Part shown: positions 1-5,666 of the stretch, in pieces | How positions within the stretch are numbered: position 1 is the stretch's first letter | How the letters are laid out: the number at the start of each line of letters is the position of its first letter | Source: Nitrospiraceae bacterium | Lineage (GTDB): Bacteria; Nitrospirota; Nitrospiria; Nitrospirales; Nitrospiraceae | NCBI GenBank assembly: GCA_025934615.1 | Contig: JAICXS010000092.1 | Coordinates: forward strand, 1 to 6,993 | Direction of reading: 5' to 3' | DNA length: 6,993 bases | Made by a program: the position numbers and the translations under genes | The notes under the pieces: generated by a model | Told to the model about the DNA's origin: nothing | Databases searched by the model: none | Seen by the model: only the letters and a program-made list of their open reading frames with translations

Positions 1-298
1 CGGTACGGCGCTGATCTGGCTCCCGGTGGCAGGGTATCTCTATGCGGTCGGTCCGGCTTGGAAAATGATTGCCATGCTGATCTGGGGAGCCGGTGTCATT
101 ACGATGGTCGATAATTTTCTCCGGCCGTTACTCATCGGAAAAGACGCCCAACTCCCGGTCCTCTTTCTCTTCTTCAGCATCATCGGCGGCCTCGCCGCGT
201 ACGGCATGATTGGCCTGTTCTTAGGACCGATCCTCCTCGCGATTCTCATGACTGCGATTCAGATTTATCGGGAAGAGTATTTGGCCGACCCGAGGTAG
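1..298 (+). CDS. AI-2E family transporter (PerM/YdiK-like), C-terminal part
   Basis: This is the last 98 residues of a polytopic inner-membrane protein whose beginning lies outside the window. The frame is open from base 2, so the GTG at 26 is an internal valine codon and not a start. Two strongly hydrophobic stretches are visible: one around the segment reading LIWGAGVITMVDNFLRPLLI and one running from LPVLFLFFSIIGG to GPILLAILMTAIQ. The DNFLRPLLIG sequence followed by LPVLFLFFSIIGG and a Gly-rich GLFLGPILLAI is characteristic of the AI-2E/UPF0118 family as I know it. Members are eight-helix proteins proposed to export autoinducer-2 or act as ion antiporters, so the substrate here cannot be assigned. 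It ends in a short hydrophilic tail (YREEYLADPR) at a TAG. It converges on bioA with 19 bp between stops. Confidence 0.8.
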   Translation, partial: GTALIWLPVAGYLYAVGPAWKMIAMLIWGAGVITMVDNFLRPLLIGKDAQLPVLFLFFSIIGGLAAYGMIGLFLGPILLAILMTAIQIYREEYLADPR

Positions 299-307
299 AA
301 GCTACCT
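293..307 (+). terminator. small hairpin at the stop of the transporter gene, weak terminator candidate
   Basis: AGGTAG (293-298), loop AAG and CTACCT (302-307) form a perfect 6-bp stem that includes the TAG stop codon. The sequence after it, TAACTTGCC, is not a real T-run, and the other strand has no T-run either. This is at best a weak boundary between the two convergent genes. Confidence 0.2.
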
Positions 308-317
308 TAACTTGCCC

Positions 318-1694
318 TTATATTGTTCTTGTTATGCTTATGATTGAACCTTCAAGAATCTGAATCATAAGCTTCAAGTCAGGGATCGTCGTGATCAGCG
401 GCGGTATAAGAATGATGACGTTACCGATAGGACGAAGCAAGAGGCCACGTCTCCGTGCTTCCAGGGCGACACGATGCCCAATGCGCTCTTCTAGCGGGTA
501 GCCCTCACGTCTCGCTTGATCCTTCACCAGTTCGATGCCGACCATGAGGCCGCATTGCCGAATCTCGCCGACGTGGGGGTGTTCCGCTAATGGTTTGAGG
601 AATCGCCGTAGCGCTTTAATCTTTGGTTGTAAGTTTTTCAGGGTTCGTTCCTGCCGGAACACTTCGAGATTGGCCAGCGCCACTGCGCAGCCCAGCGGAT
701 TTCCTGTATAGCTATGGCCGTGAAAAAATGTTTTCCACTCTCGATACTCTCCCAAGAATGCCTGATAGATTTTTTCCGTTACTAATGTGGCCGCCAGGGG
801 CATGTAGCCGCCGGTGAGACCTTTGCTGATCGCCATGAGATCCGGCGTCACGCTTTCATGCTGGCAGGCAAACATTTTTCCGGTTCGGCCGAAGCCGGTC
901 GCCACTTCATCGGCGATGAGTAGGACTTCGTATTTGGTGCAGAGGTCACGAATACGGGCGAGATAACCGGGCGGAGCGGTGAGCATGCCGGCAGCGGCTT
1001 GGACAAGCGGTTCAATGATGAATCCTGCAAGATCCCTATGCCGTGATTTGAGTACACGTTCTATCGGTTCAATACATGCCAGTCGGCACGAAGGGTGCGC
1101 GAGCTTGAGGGGGCAGCGGTAGCAGTACGGTGCATCGACTTTCAATGTCGGAAAAAGCAGCGGGTGAAAGCGTTCATGGAAAAGCTCGATGTTACCAACG
1201 CTCATGGCACCGGCCGTGTCGCCATGATAGGCGAGTGTGAGATTGACGAACATACGCTTCGGTCCCGCCCGTTTCTTTTGTTGCTGCCAATATTGCACGG
1301 CCATCTTGAGCGCGACTTCCACCGCCGTCGAGCCATCGTCTGAGTAAAACACGCGGGTCAATCCCTTTGGCGCAATGCGAACGAGTTCGCGCGCTAATTT
1401 AATTGCCGGCGGATTGGACAGGCCGAGGAGCGTACTGTGCGCGACCTTCTCTAATTGCTGTCGTAATGCCTTGTCGAGACTTGGATGTCGATGGCCATGC
1501 AGATTGACCCAGATCGACGACGTACCATCTAGATAGCGTCGGCCTTCGGTATCAATCAGGTAGGGGCCTTTGCCGCGCTCAATAATGACCGGTTCCTCCT
1601 GCTCCCATTCTTTCATTTGTGTAAAGGGATGCCAAAGATACATGTGATCCCAGCGAGCGAGCTGCTTGGTGTATGATTCTCTTGATCGCTTCAT
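318..1694 (-). CDS. bioA: adenosylmethionine-8-amino-7-oxononanoate aminotransferase (DAPA synthase)
   Basis: This cytoplasmic PLP enzyme of biotin synthesis converts 7-keto-8-aminopelargonate to 7,8-diaminopelargonate. The 458 residues cover a full class III aminotransferase fold. Visible landmarks are WHPFTQM (21-27), IWVNLHGHRHP (61-71), YHGDT (156-160, Tyr stacking on PLP), LLIADEVATGFGRTGKMF (258-275, Asp262 for the pyridine nitrogen), SKGLTGG (290-296, Schiff-base Lys291), FFHGHSYTGNPLGC (323-336) and LRPIGN (420-425, Arg421 in the substrate-carboxylate position). The motifs AHSTLLG, SYTGN and HGHRH resemble the Bacillus subtilis BioA, reported to use lysine as amino donor, more than E. 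coli BioA, which uses S-adenosylmethionine. The donor here is therefore open. Four cysteines at 191, 194, 203 and 207 are clustered. The ATG at 1694 lies 15 nt from a predicted start of transcription and has no Shine-Dalgarno; Met18 (MYLWHPF) is an alternative start. No other bio gene is in the window. Confidence 0.93.
   Translation of the reverse strand: MKRSRESYTKQLARWDHMYLWHPFTQMKEWEQEEPVIIERGKGPYLIDTEGRRYLDGTSSIWVNLHGHRHPSLDKALRQQLEKVAHSTLLGLSNPPAIKLARELVRIAPKGLTRVFYSDDGSTAVEVALKMAVQYWQQQKKRAGPKRMFVNLTLAYHGDTAGAMSVGNIELFHERFHPLLFPTLKVDAPYCYRCPLKLAHPSCRLACIEPIERVLKSRHRDLAGFIIEPLVQAAAGMLTAPPGYLARIRDLCTKYEVLLIADEVATGFGRTGKMFACQHESVTPDLMAISKGLTGGYMPLAATLVTEKIYQAFLGEYREWKTFFHGHSYTGNPLGCAVALANLEVFRQERTLKNLQPKIKALRRFLKPLAEHPHVGEIRQCGLMVGIELVKDQARREGYPLEERIGHRVALEARRRGLLLRPIGNVIILIPPLITTIPDLKLMIQILEGSIISITRTI
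336..372. repeat. perfect 10-bp inverted repeat in the 3' end of bioA
   Basis: GCTTATGATT (336-345) and AATCATAAGC (363-372) are exact reverse complements separated by 17 bp. The loop contains a second, smaller palindrome, TTGAACCTTCAA (344-355). The repeat lies within the last codons of bioA and faces the convergent transporter gene. Neither strand has a T-run after the stem, so it is not a canonical intrinsic terminator. It may fold in either transcript and serve as an mRNA end-stabilising or read-through-limiting structure, or it may be chance. Confidence 0.4.
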
Positions 1695-1715
1695 GAACTT
1701 TTAGACTAGCCGGCG

Positions 1716-1724
1716 ATTATAACA
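1716..1724 (-). promoter_or_regulatory. extended -10 promoter of bioA
   Basis: Read on the minus strand this is TGTTATAAT, a consensus -10 hexamer with the TGN extension that relaxes the need for a -35 box. The best-spaced -35 position (1739-1744, ACTAAT) is poor and falls inside the octamer repeat. Transcription would begin near 1709, giving a leader of about 15 nt (CTAGTCTAAAAGTTC) with no recognisable Shine-Dalgarno sequence. This is a prediction from sequence only. Confidence 0.55.
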
Positions 1725-1732
1725 GGCACCTG

Positions 1733-1807
1733 GAGTAAATTAGTAAATGAGTAATGGCCGGTCACGTTTCAAACACTTACTCAATTACTCACTTACTTCA
1801 TTACTTC
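1733..1807. repeat. inverted array of 8-bp units between bioA and lepA
   Basis: AGTAA occurs at 1734, 1742 and 1750, and TTACT occurs at 1777, 1785, 1793 and 1801, each series with an exact 8-bp period and facing each other. The 24-bp arms 1733-1756 and 1784-1807 match as an inverted repeat at 19 of 24 positions, around a 27-bp centre. The left arm covers the -35 zone of the bioA promoter, and the right arm ends 23 bp before the lepA -35 box. It could be a regulator array or a dispersed intergenic repeat. A related set at 5575-5632 favours the dispersed repeat. It does not match a BirA operator. Confidence 0.7.
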
Positions 1808-1830
1808 CGCTTTCCAATACAGGAGAATCT

Positions 1831-1859
1831 TTGACTTCGCCCAACCCACTCCATATAAT
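1831..1859 (+). promoter_or_regulatory. sigma-70-type promoter of lepA
   Basis: TTGACT (1831-1836), a 17-bp spacer and TATAAT (1854-1859) differ from the consensus promoter by one base. The expected start of transcription is the A at about 1866, only 9 nt before the lepA ATG. The leader, ATTCTTCAC, has no Shine-Dalgarno, so the lepA-lepB message would be nearly leaderless. Confidence 0.65.
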
Positions 1860-1878
1860 GATGCGATTCTTCACATGA
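1831..1878 (+). other. possible 15-codon leader ORF ending on the lepA start
   Basis: A TTG at 1831 is preceded by AGGAGA (1821-1826) at a workable distance. It opens a frame encoding MTSPNPLHIMMRFFT, whose TGA overlaps the lepA ATG as ATGA. If a transcript from further upstream exists, this could couple translation into lepA, which lacks its own Shine-Dalgarno. The same bases make a near-consensus promoter, and transcripts from that promoter would not contain the ORF. The promoter reading is preferred, so confidence is low. Confidence 0.2.
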
Positions 1879-3686
1879 GCCACGATTTGCAGAGTCACGT
1901 CCGTAATTTCTCTATTATCGCCCACATCGATCACGGGAAATCCACTCTCGCTGACCGGATTCTCGACCTGACAGGAGCCGTCACGGCGAGGGAGTCGCGC
2001 GAGCAGATTTTAGATGCCATGGACCTTGAGCGTGAACGAGGGATCACGATTAAGGCCCATGCGGTTGCCATTCGGTATAGGGCCGATGATGGGGAGACGT
2101 ATGCGCTTCACCTCATCGATACTCCGGGACATGTTGACTTTACCTATGAAGTCTCGCGAAGTCTTGCGGCCTGCGAAGGGGCACTGTTGCTGGTCGATGC
2201 GACACAGGGCGTCGAAGCGCAAACGATTGCGAATGTCTATTTGGCCATGGCGAACAATCTAGTTGTGATCCCGGTCATCAATAAAATCGATCTGCCGAGT
2301 GCCGATATCGAAGGCGTCAAGAGCCAAATCCATGAAGTATTAGGATTGGACGTGTCCGATACTCTACTGGTCAGCGCCAAAGAAGGAAAAGGCGTGCGAG
2401 AGGTCTTGGAAGCGGTCATCCGCCGCGTGCCTCCGCCGTCGGGCCATCCCGATAAGCCGCTAAAGGCGCTGGTGTTTGATTCCTGGTTTGATAATTATCA
2501 AGGTGTCATCGTGTTGACCCGCGTCGTCGACGGCGTGGTCAGACCGGGCATGAAGATTCGTGTGATGTCGAACAATAAAATGTTTGAGATTACGGAAGTG
2601 GGACAGTTCACGCCGAAGCGAACTAAAACGGACGCATTGAATACCGGTGAGGTCGGCTATGTCTGCGCCAATATGCGTGAAGTGGCGGACGTAAAAATCG
2701 GCGATACGCTCACCGATGCCGTGCATCAGACCGACTCGCCCTTCCCCGGCTATAAAGAGGTGAAGCCGCTGGTGTTCTGCGGTCTGTATTCAACCGACAC
2801 GGCCAAGTACGAAGATCTTCGAGATGCGTTGCAGAAATTACGGCTGAACGACTCGTCATTTGTCTATGAGCCCGAGACGTCCTTAGCGCTGGGATTCGGA
2901 TTCCGCTGCGGCTTTCTTGGTCTCCTGCACATGGAAATTATTCAGGAGCGTCTCGAGCGGGAATATGAGTTGACGCTCATTACCACCGCCCCGACCGTGG
3001 TGTATCGCGTGCACACGACAAAGGGGGAGGTGCTCTCCATCGACAATCCCGCAAAATTGCCCGCCCCAACGGAAATTGAGCGCTTCGAAGAGCCGTTTAT
3101 CAAAGCGACCATCATTACGCCTGAACGCTATGTCGGCAGTATCCTTCAACTCTGTCAAGACCGGCGCGGGACCCAGCTCGGTCTGCACTATCTCGATCCC
3201 ACGCGCGTGATGCTGACGTATGAGCTCCCGCTCAACGAGGTGATCCTGGATTTTTATGACAAGTTGAAGTCCAAGACGCAAGGGTATGCCTCGTTGGATT
3301 ACGAGTTGATCGGCTATCGGGATTCCGACCTCATCAAACTCGATATCTTGCTCAATGGAGAAACGGTCGATGCGCTCTCGCTGATCACTCATCGAGACAA
3401 GGCGATCTCGCGAGGTCGTCAACTTGCCGAAAAAATGAAAGAGTTTATTCCCAAGCAGATGTTTGAAATCGCCATTCAAGCGGCGATCGGCAATAAGGTG
3501 ATCGCCCGCGAGACGGTGGGCGCGCTCAAAAAGAATGTCACGGCCAAGTGCTACGGCGGCGACATCAGTCGAAAACGAAAACTATGGGAAAAACAGAAAG
3601 AAGGTAAAAAACGCATGAAGCAGGTGGGACGTGTCGAAGTACCTCAAGAAGCGTTTCTTGCCTTGCTCAAAGTGACGGGGGAATAA
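1875..3686 (+). CDS. lepA: elongation factor 4 (ribosomal back-translocase LepA)
   Basis: LepA is a ribosome-dependent GTPase of the translation-factor family, linked to back-translocation and to 30S biogenesis. The 603 residues match the family length (E. coli about 599). GTPase motifs are in order: AHIDHGKS (16-23), RGITIK (55-60, switch I Thr58), DTPGH (82-86), NKID (136-139) and SAK (167-169). Domain II follows from about 195. The conserved block LGFGFRCGFLGLLHMEIIQE is at 339-358. The C-terminal domain unique to LepA includes AKCYGGDISRKRKL (557-570) and the basic KEGKKRMKQVG segment (575-585). No domain IV like that of EF-G is present. The ATG start gives the usual short N-terminus before NFSIIAHIDHGK, and no other in-frame ATG or GTG lies close upstream. 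It heads the lepA-lepB operon from its own promoter and overlaps lepB by one base (TAATG). Confidence 0.98.
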   Translation: MSHDLQSHVRNFSIIAHIDHGKSTLADRILDLTGAVTARESREQILDAMDLERERGITIKAHAVAIRYRADDGETYALHLIDTPGHVDFTYEVSRSLAACEGALLLVDATQGVEAQTIANVYLAMANNLVVIPVINKIDLPSADIEGVKSQIHEVLGLDVSDTLLVSAKEGKGVREVLEAVIRRVPPPSGHPDKPLKALVFDSWFDNYQGVIVLTRVVDGVVRPGMKIRVMSNNKMFEITEVGQFTPKRTKTDALNTGEVGYVCANMREVADVKIGDTLTDAVHQTDSPFPGYKEVKPLVFCGLYSTDTAKYEDLRDALQKLRLNDSSFVYEPETSLALGFGFRCGFLGLLHMEIIQERLEREYELTLITTAPTVVYRVHTTKGEVLSIDNPAKLPAPTEIERFEEPFIKATIITPERYVGSILQLCQDRRGTQLGLHYLDPTRVMLTYELPLNEVILDFYDKLKSKTQGYASLDYELIGYRDSDLIKLDILLNGETVDALSLITHRDKAISRGRQLAEKMKEFIPKQMFEIAIQAAIGNKVIARETVGALKKNVTAKCYGGDISRKRKLWEKQKEGKKRMKQVGRVEVPQEAFLALLKVTGE

Positions 3687-4432
3687 TGGATCAGCAACGA
3701 CCCGGTCTTGAAGAGGTCAGCCCCACGTCTGCCGATACCGTGAGTGTGTCAGTGACCGATACCTCTCCACCACGAAGGAAGTCGCTGATTCGAGAATATG
3801 CGGAGGCCATCGTATTGGCCATGTTGCTGGCCTTTGCGATTCGGGTCTTTATGGTCCAAGCCTTTAAGATTCCCTCCGGCTCGATGATTCCCACGCTGCT
3901 CATCGGCGACCATATCCTGGTGAGCAAGCTATCCTATGGCATTCAGTGGCCTGGCGACTGCAAATTTCGAGTCAGTTTCCCCCCCGTGACGTGTTATACC
4001 TCGCACCCGTTGATTTCGTTTGGCGATCCTCAACGGGGCGACGTGATCGTGTTCCGGTTTCCGGAAGACGAAGAGAAAGACTTCATCAAACGGATCGTCG
4101 GCCTGCCGGGTGACGTGATCGAGATTCGGAATAAGATCGTGACGGTCAATGGGACCGTGCTGGACGACAAGGCCTTCACGCAGCGAATAGATCCGGGCAT
4201 GATCCATGGCACGATCAATCCTCGCGATAATTTCGGCCCGGTGACGGTTCCTGAGCATTCGTATTTCGTGATGGGTGACAATCGAGATCAAAGCTTAGAT
4301 AGCCGGTTCTGGGGCTATGTACGAGCCGAAAAAATCCGCGGCAAAGCGTTTCGGATCTATTGGTCGTGGAGCGGCCATGGCGAGTGGACGGAGTGGGTCA
4401 GATGGGAGCGCATCGGCCAAGCCATCCAATAG
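3686..4432 (+). CDS. lepB: signal peptidase I
   Basis: This membrane-anchored serine protease of family S26 removes signal peptides from secreted proteins on the periplasmic face of the inner membrane. Residues 1-37 are a polar, Pro/Ser/Thr-rich N-terminal segment. One transmembrane helix spans about 39-57 (AEAIVLAMLLAFAIRVFMV). Box B is PSGSMIPTLLIGD (63-75) with nucleophile Ser66; the general base is Lys135 in KDFIKRIVGLPGD (131-143); box E is GDNRDQSLDSRFWG (197-210). The 248 residues are typical for a short, single-anchor enzyme. An insert between boxes B and D carries Cys92 and Cys103, which could form a periplasmic disulfide. The ATG overlaps the lepA stop, with a purine-rich GGGGGA just ahead, so translation is probably coupled. 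The lepA-lepB order is conserved in many bacteria. Confidence 0.97.
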   Translation: MDQQRPGLEEVSPTSADTVSVSVTDTSPPRRKSLIREYAEAIVLAMLLAFAIRVFMVQAFKIPSGSMIPTLLIGDHILVSKLSYGIQWPGDCKFRVSFPPVTCYTSHPLISFGDPQRGDVIVFRFPEDEEKDFIKRIVGLPGDVIEIRNKIVTVNGTVLDDKAFTQRIDPGMIHGTINPRDNFGPVTVPEHSYFVMGDNRDQSLDSRFWGYVRAEKIRGKAFRIYWSWSGHGEWTEWVRWERIGQAIQ

Positions 4433-4557
4433 TAGGATGTTGAAAAAGGCGTCCAGCGGCGTTCTCGTCAGGAAAAAATCCTCAACGTACCTCAGAGGAT
4501 ACGCCTGCGGTTTTTCCCTGCCCCCGGCCTTGCTGGCCCGCCTTTTTGAACATCCTA
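4433..4557. repeat. palindromic MITE-like element after lepB
   Basis: The element is 125 bp with near-perfect terminal inverted repeats. The left arm (4433-4457) starts TAGGATGTTGAAAAAGGCG and the right arm (4532-4557) is its reverse complement apart from one substitution and a short mismatched/indel spot. Nested inside are CAGGAAAAA (4469-4477) facing TTTTTCCCTG (4511-4520), and ATCCTC (4478-4483) facing GAGGAT (4495-4500), so the whole unit can fold into one long interrupted hairpin. On the minus strand the inner stem is followed directly by six Ts, a weak antisense terminator. It codes for nothing credible and has no transposase, so it would have been moved in trans if mobile. TA flanks GGATGTT and AACATCC at each end, which could be a TA target duplication. 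I recall similar units as common in Nitrospira. It may terminate or stabilise the lepA-lepB mRNA. Confidence 0.8.
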
Positions 4558-4576
4558 CAATGGTGCGGATGCCAAC

Positions 4577-5602
4577 GTGAACTCAAAATTTAAGACTCAG
4601 AACTCAAAATTGGCCGGGCATATTCAGCGGTTTCCGCAAGCTGGAGTGCTGGTCGTGGGGGATCTGATTCTCGACCATTATATCTGGGGAAGGGTGAGCC
4701 GAATCTCGCCGGAGGCGCCGGTTCCTGTGGTGCATGTCGAGTCCGAATCGCTGAAGCTGGGCGGAGCCGCGAACGTCTACAATAACATTCTAGCCCTCGG
4801 CGGCAAGGCGGACCTGTGTGGAGTCATTGGCTCGGATGAAGGCGGGCGGCGCTTGTTGCAACAACTGGGAACACGCCGGGATGGACGGGGAGGCGTCATT
4901 ATCGATGCCGATCGTCCCACCACCCGCAAAACCCGCGTCATTGCGCACAATCAACAAATGGTGCGATTCGATGTGGAGCGGCGATCGGAGATTAAGGCCG
5001 GGCTGCAGCGCCGCATCATTCGATACGTCGAATCGCGGCTGCGGGAAGTCTCCTGCGTGGTGGTCTCCGATTATGCCAAAGGTGTCGTGACCGCGCCATT
5101 GATGGCTGAATTAGTGCGCTTGATAACGCTTCGGCGTATTCCTTTGGTGGTCGATCCCAAGGTCGAACACTTTTCATATTATAAAGGCGTCACGGTCGTC
5201 ACTCCGAATCATCTGGAAGCCATGCAAGCCGCCGGCGTGCACGGTGACGATGATCCCTCCATCAGTCAAGCGGGCGAGACCATCAGACAACGACTGGGGT
5301 GCCAATCCGTGCTGGTCACACGGGGCGAAAAAGGCATGAGTCTATTTGAGGCCGACGGGACCAGTTTCCATGTCCCGACGATGGCTCGACAAGTGTACGA
5401 TGTTACCGGAGCGGGCGACACCGTGATTGCGACACTAGCCTTGGCCTTAGCCACCGGTGCCTCCATGCGAGATGGCGCCGTACTGGCGAACCACGCCGCC
5501 GGTATCGTGGTGGGGATGGTCGGAACGGCGACGGTCAGCGGGCCTCAGTTGATCGACGCCATCAGGAGAGCTGAAGTCATTAAGTCAGAAAGTAATAGAT
5601 GA
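4577..5602 (+). CDS. rfaE1: D-glycero-beta-D-manno-heptose-7-phosphate kinase
   Basis: This cytoplasmic PfkB-family kinase phosphorylates heptose 7-phosphate at C1 on the way to ADP-heptose for the LPS inner core. Landmarks are AGVLVVGDLILDHYIWG (22-38), SRISPEAPVPVV (41-52), GGAANV (62-67), NQQMVRFD (125-132), VSDYAKGV (163-170), VTPNHLEA (208-215), LVTRGEKGMSLF (246-257) and YDVTGAGDTV (274-283) with catalytic Asp281. At 341 residues it covers only the kinase half of E. coli HldE. The adenylyltransferase half is absent, so a separate rfaE2 should exist elsewhere. The GTG at 4577 is the first start codon after an upstream stop at 4547. Its first 12 codons are a heptamer repeat without family similarity, and TTG at 4610 is an alternative; neither has a clear Shine-Dalgarno. 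The last residues (VIKSESNR) come from another repeat. Confidence 0.94.
   Translation: MNSKFKTQNSKLAGHIQRFPQAGVLVVGDLILDHYIWGRVSRISPEAPVPVVHVESESLKLGGAANVYNNILALGGKADLCGVIGSDEGGRRLLQQLGTRRDGRGGVIIDADRPTTRKTRVIAHNQQMVRFDVERRSEIKAGLQRRIIRYVESRLREVSCVVVSDYAKGVVTAPLMAELVRLITLRRIPLVVDPKVEHFSYYKGVTVVTPNHLEAMQAAGVHGDDDPSISQAGETIRQRLGCQSVLVTRGEKGMSLFEADGTSFHVPTMARQVYDVTGAGDTVIATLALALATGASMRDGAVLANHAAGIVVGMVGTATVSGPQLIDAIRRAEVIKSESNR
4580..4611 (+). repeat. 7-bp-period repeat at the start of rfaE1
   Basis: AACTCAAAATT occurs at 4580-4590 and again at 4601-4611, with a third partial copy (GACTCAG) between. ACTCA sits at 4581, 4595 and 4602, spacings of 14 and 7. Because 21 is a multiple of 3, the repeat is read in frame as NSKFKTQ followed by NSKL. 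Such heptamer runs occur between genes in many bacteria, which suggests the start region was built from intergenic repeat DNA. Confidence 0.6.
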
Positions 5603-5632
5603 GGATCGACCGGGCCACTTACCCAATTACTC
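5575..5632. repeat. second, smaller octamer array at the rfaE1-kdsB junction
   Basis: AGTCA at 5575 and 5583 and AGTAA at 5591 have an 8-bp period. They face TTACC at 5619 and TTACT at 5627, also 8 bp apart. The segment 5616-5632 (CACTTACCCAATTACTC) matches 1774-1790 upstream of lepA with one mismatch. The forward units overlap the last codons of rfaE1; the facing units lie in the 61-bp gap before kdsB. Geometry and core sequence tie it to the array at 1733-1807. Confidence 0.55.
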
Positions 5633-5654
5633 TCGATCATTCATCAGTGTAAAC

Positions 5655-5666
5655 GGAGATCCCTTG
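5655..5666 (+). promoter_or_regulatory. ribosome binding site that sets the TTG start of kdsB
   Basis: GGAG (5655-5658) stands 5 nt before the TTG at 5664. No in-frame ATG or GTG lies nearby that would keep the IPARFASSRFPGK motif near the N-terminus, so this site supports TTG as the true start. Confidence 0.65.

Noticed and set aside
26..298. GTG at 26 as the start of a 90-residue protein
   Set aside because: The frame is open to the window edge and the sequence is the C-terminal end of a larger membrane protein family, so the GTG is an internal codon.
1733..1807. CRISPR array or BirA/biotin operator
   Set aside because: The 8-bp units with no spacers are far too short for CRISPR repeats, and the sequence lacks the TTGTAAAC / GTTTACAA pattern of a BirA site.
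2883..3479. 198-codon minus-strand ORF inside lepA
   Set aside because: It lies fully antisense to a well conserved part of lepA, shows no recognisable motif, and is expected from codon bias in GC-rich DNA.
4469..4520. Canonical intrinsic terminator for lepB in the sense direction
   Set aside because: The inner stem is followed by ten other bases before the five Ts on the + strand. Only the minus strand has Ts directly after the stem, so it is not a standard sense terminator, though the full hairpin may still affect the mRNA end.
4317..4580. 87-codon + strand ORF across the lepB end and the palindromic element
   Set aside because: Its first half is lepB in another frame and its second half is a translation of the palindromic repeat (LKKASSGVL ... 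LFEHP). It has no start signal and no protein family features.
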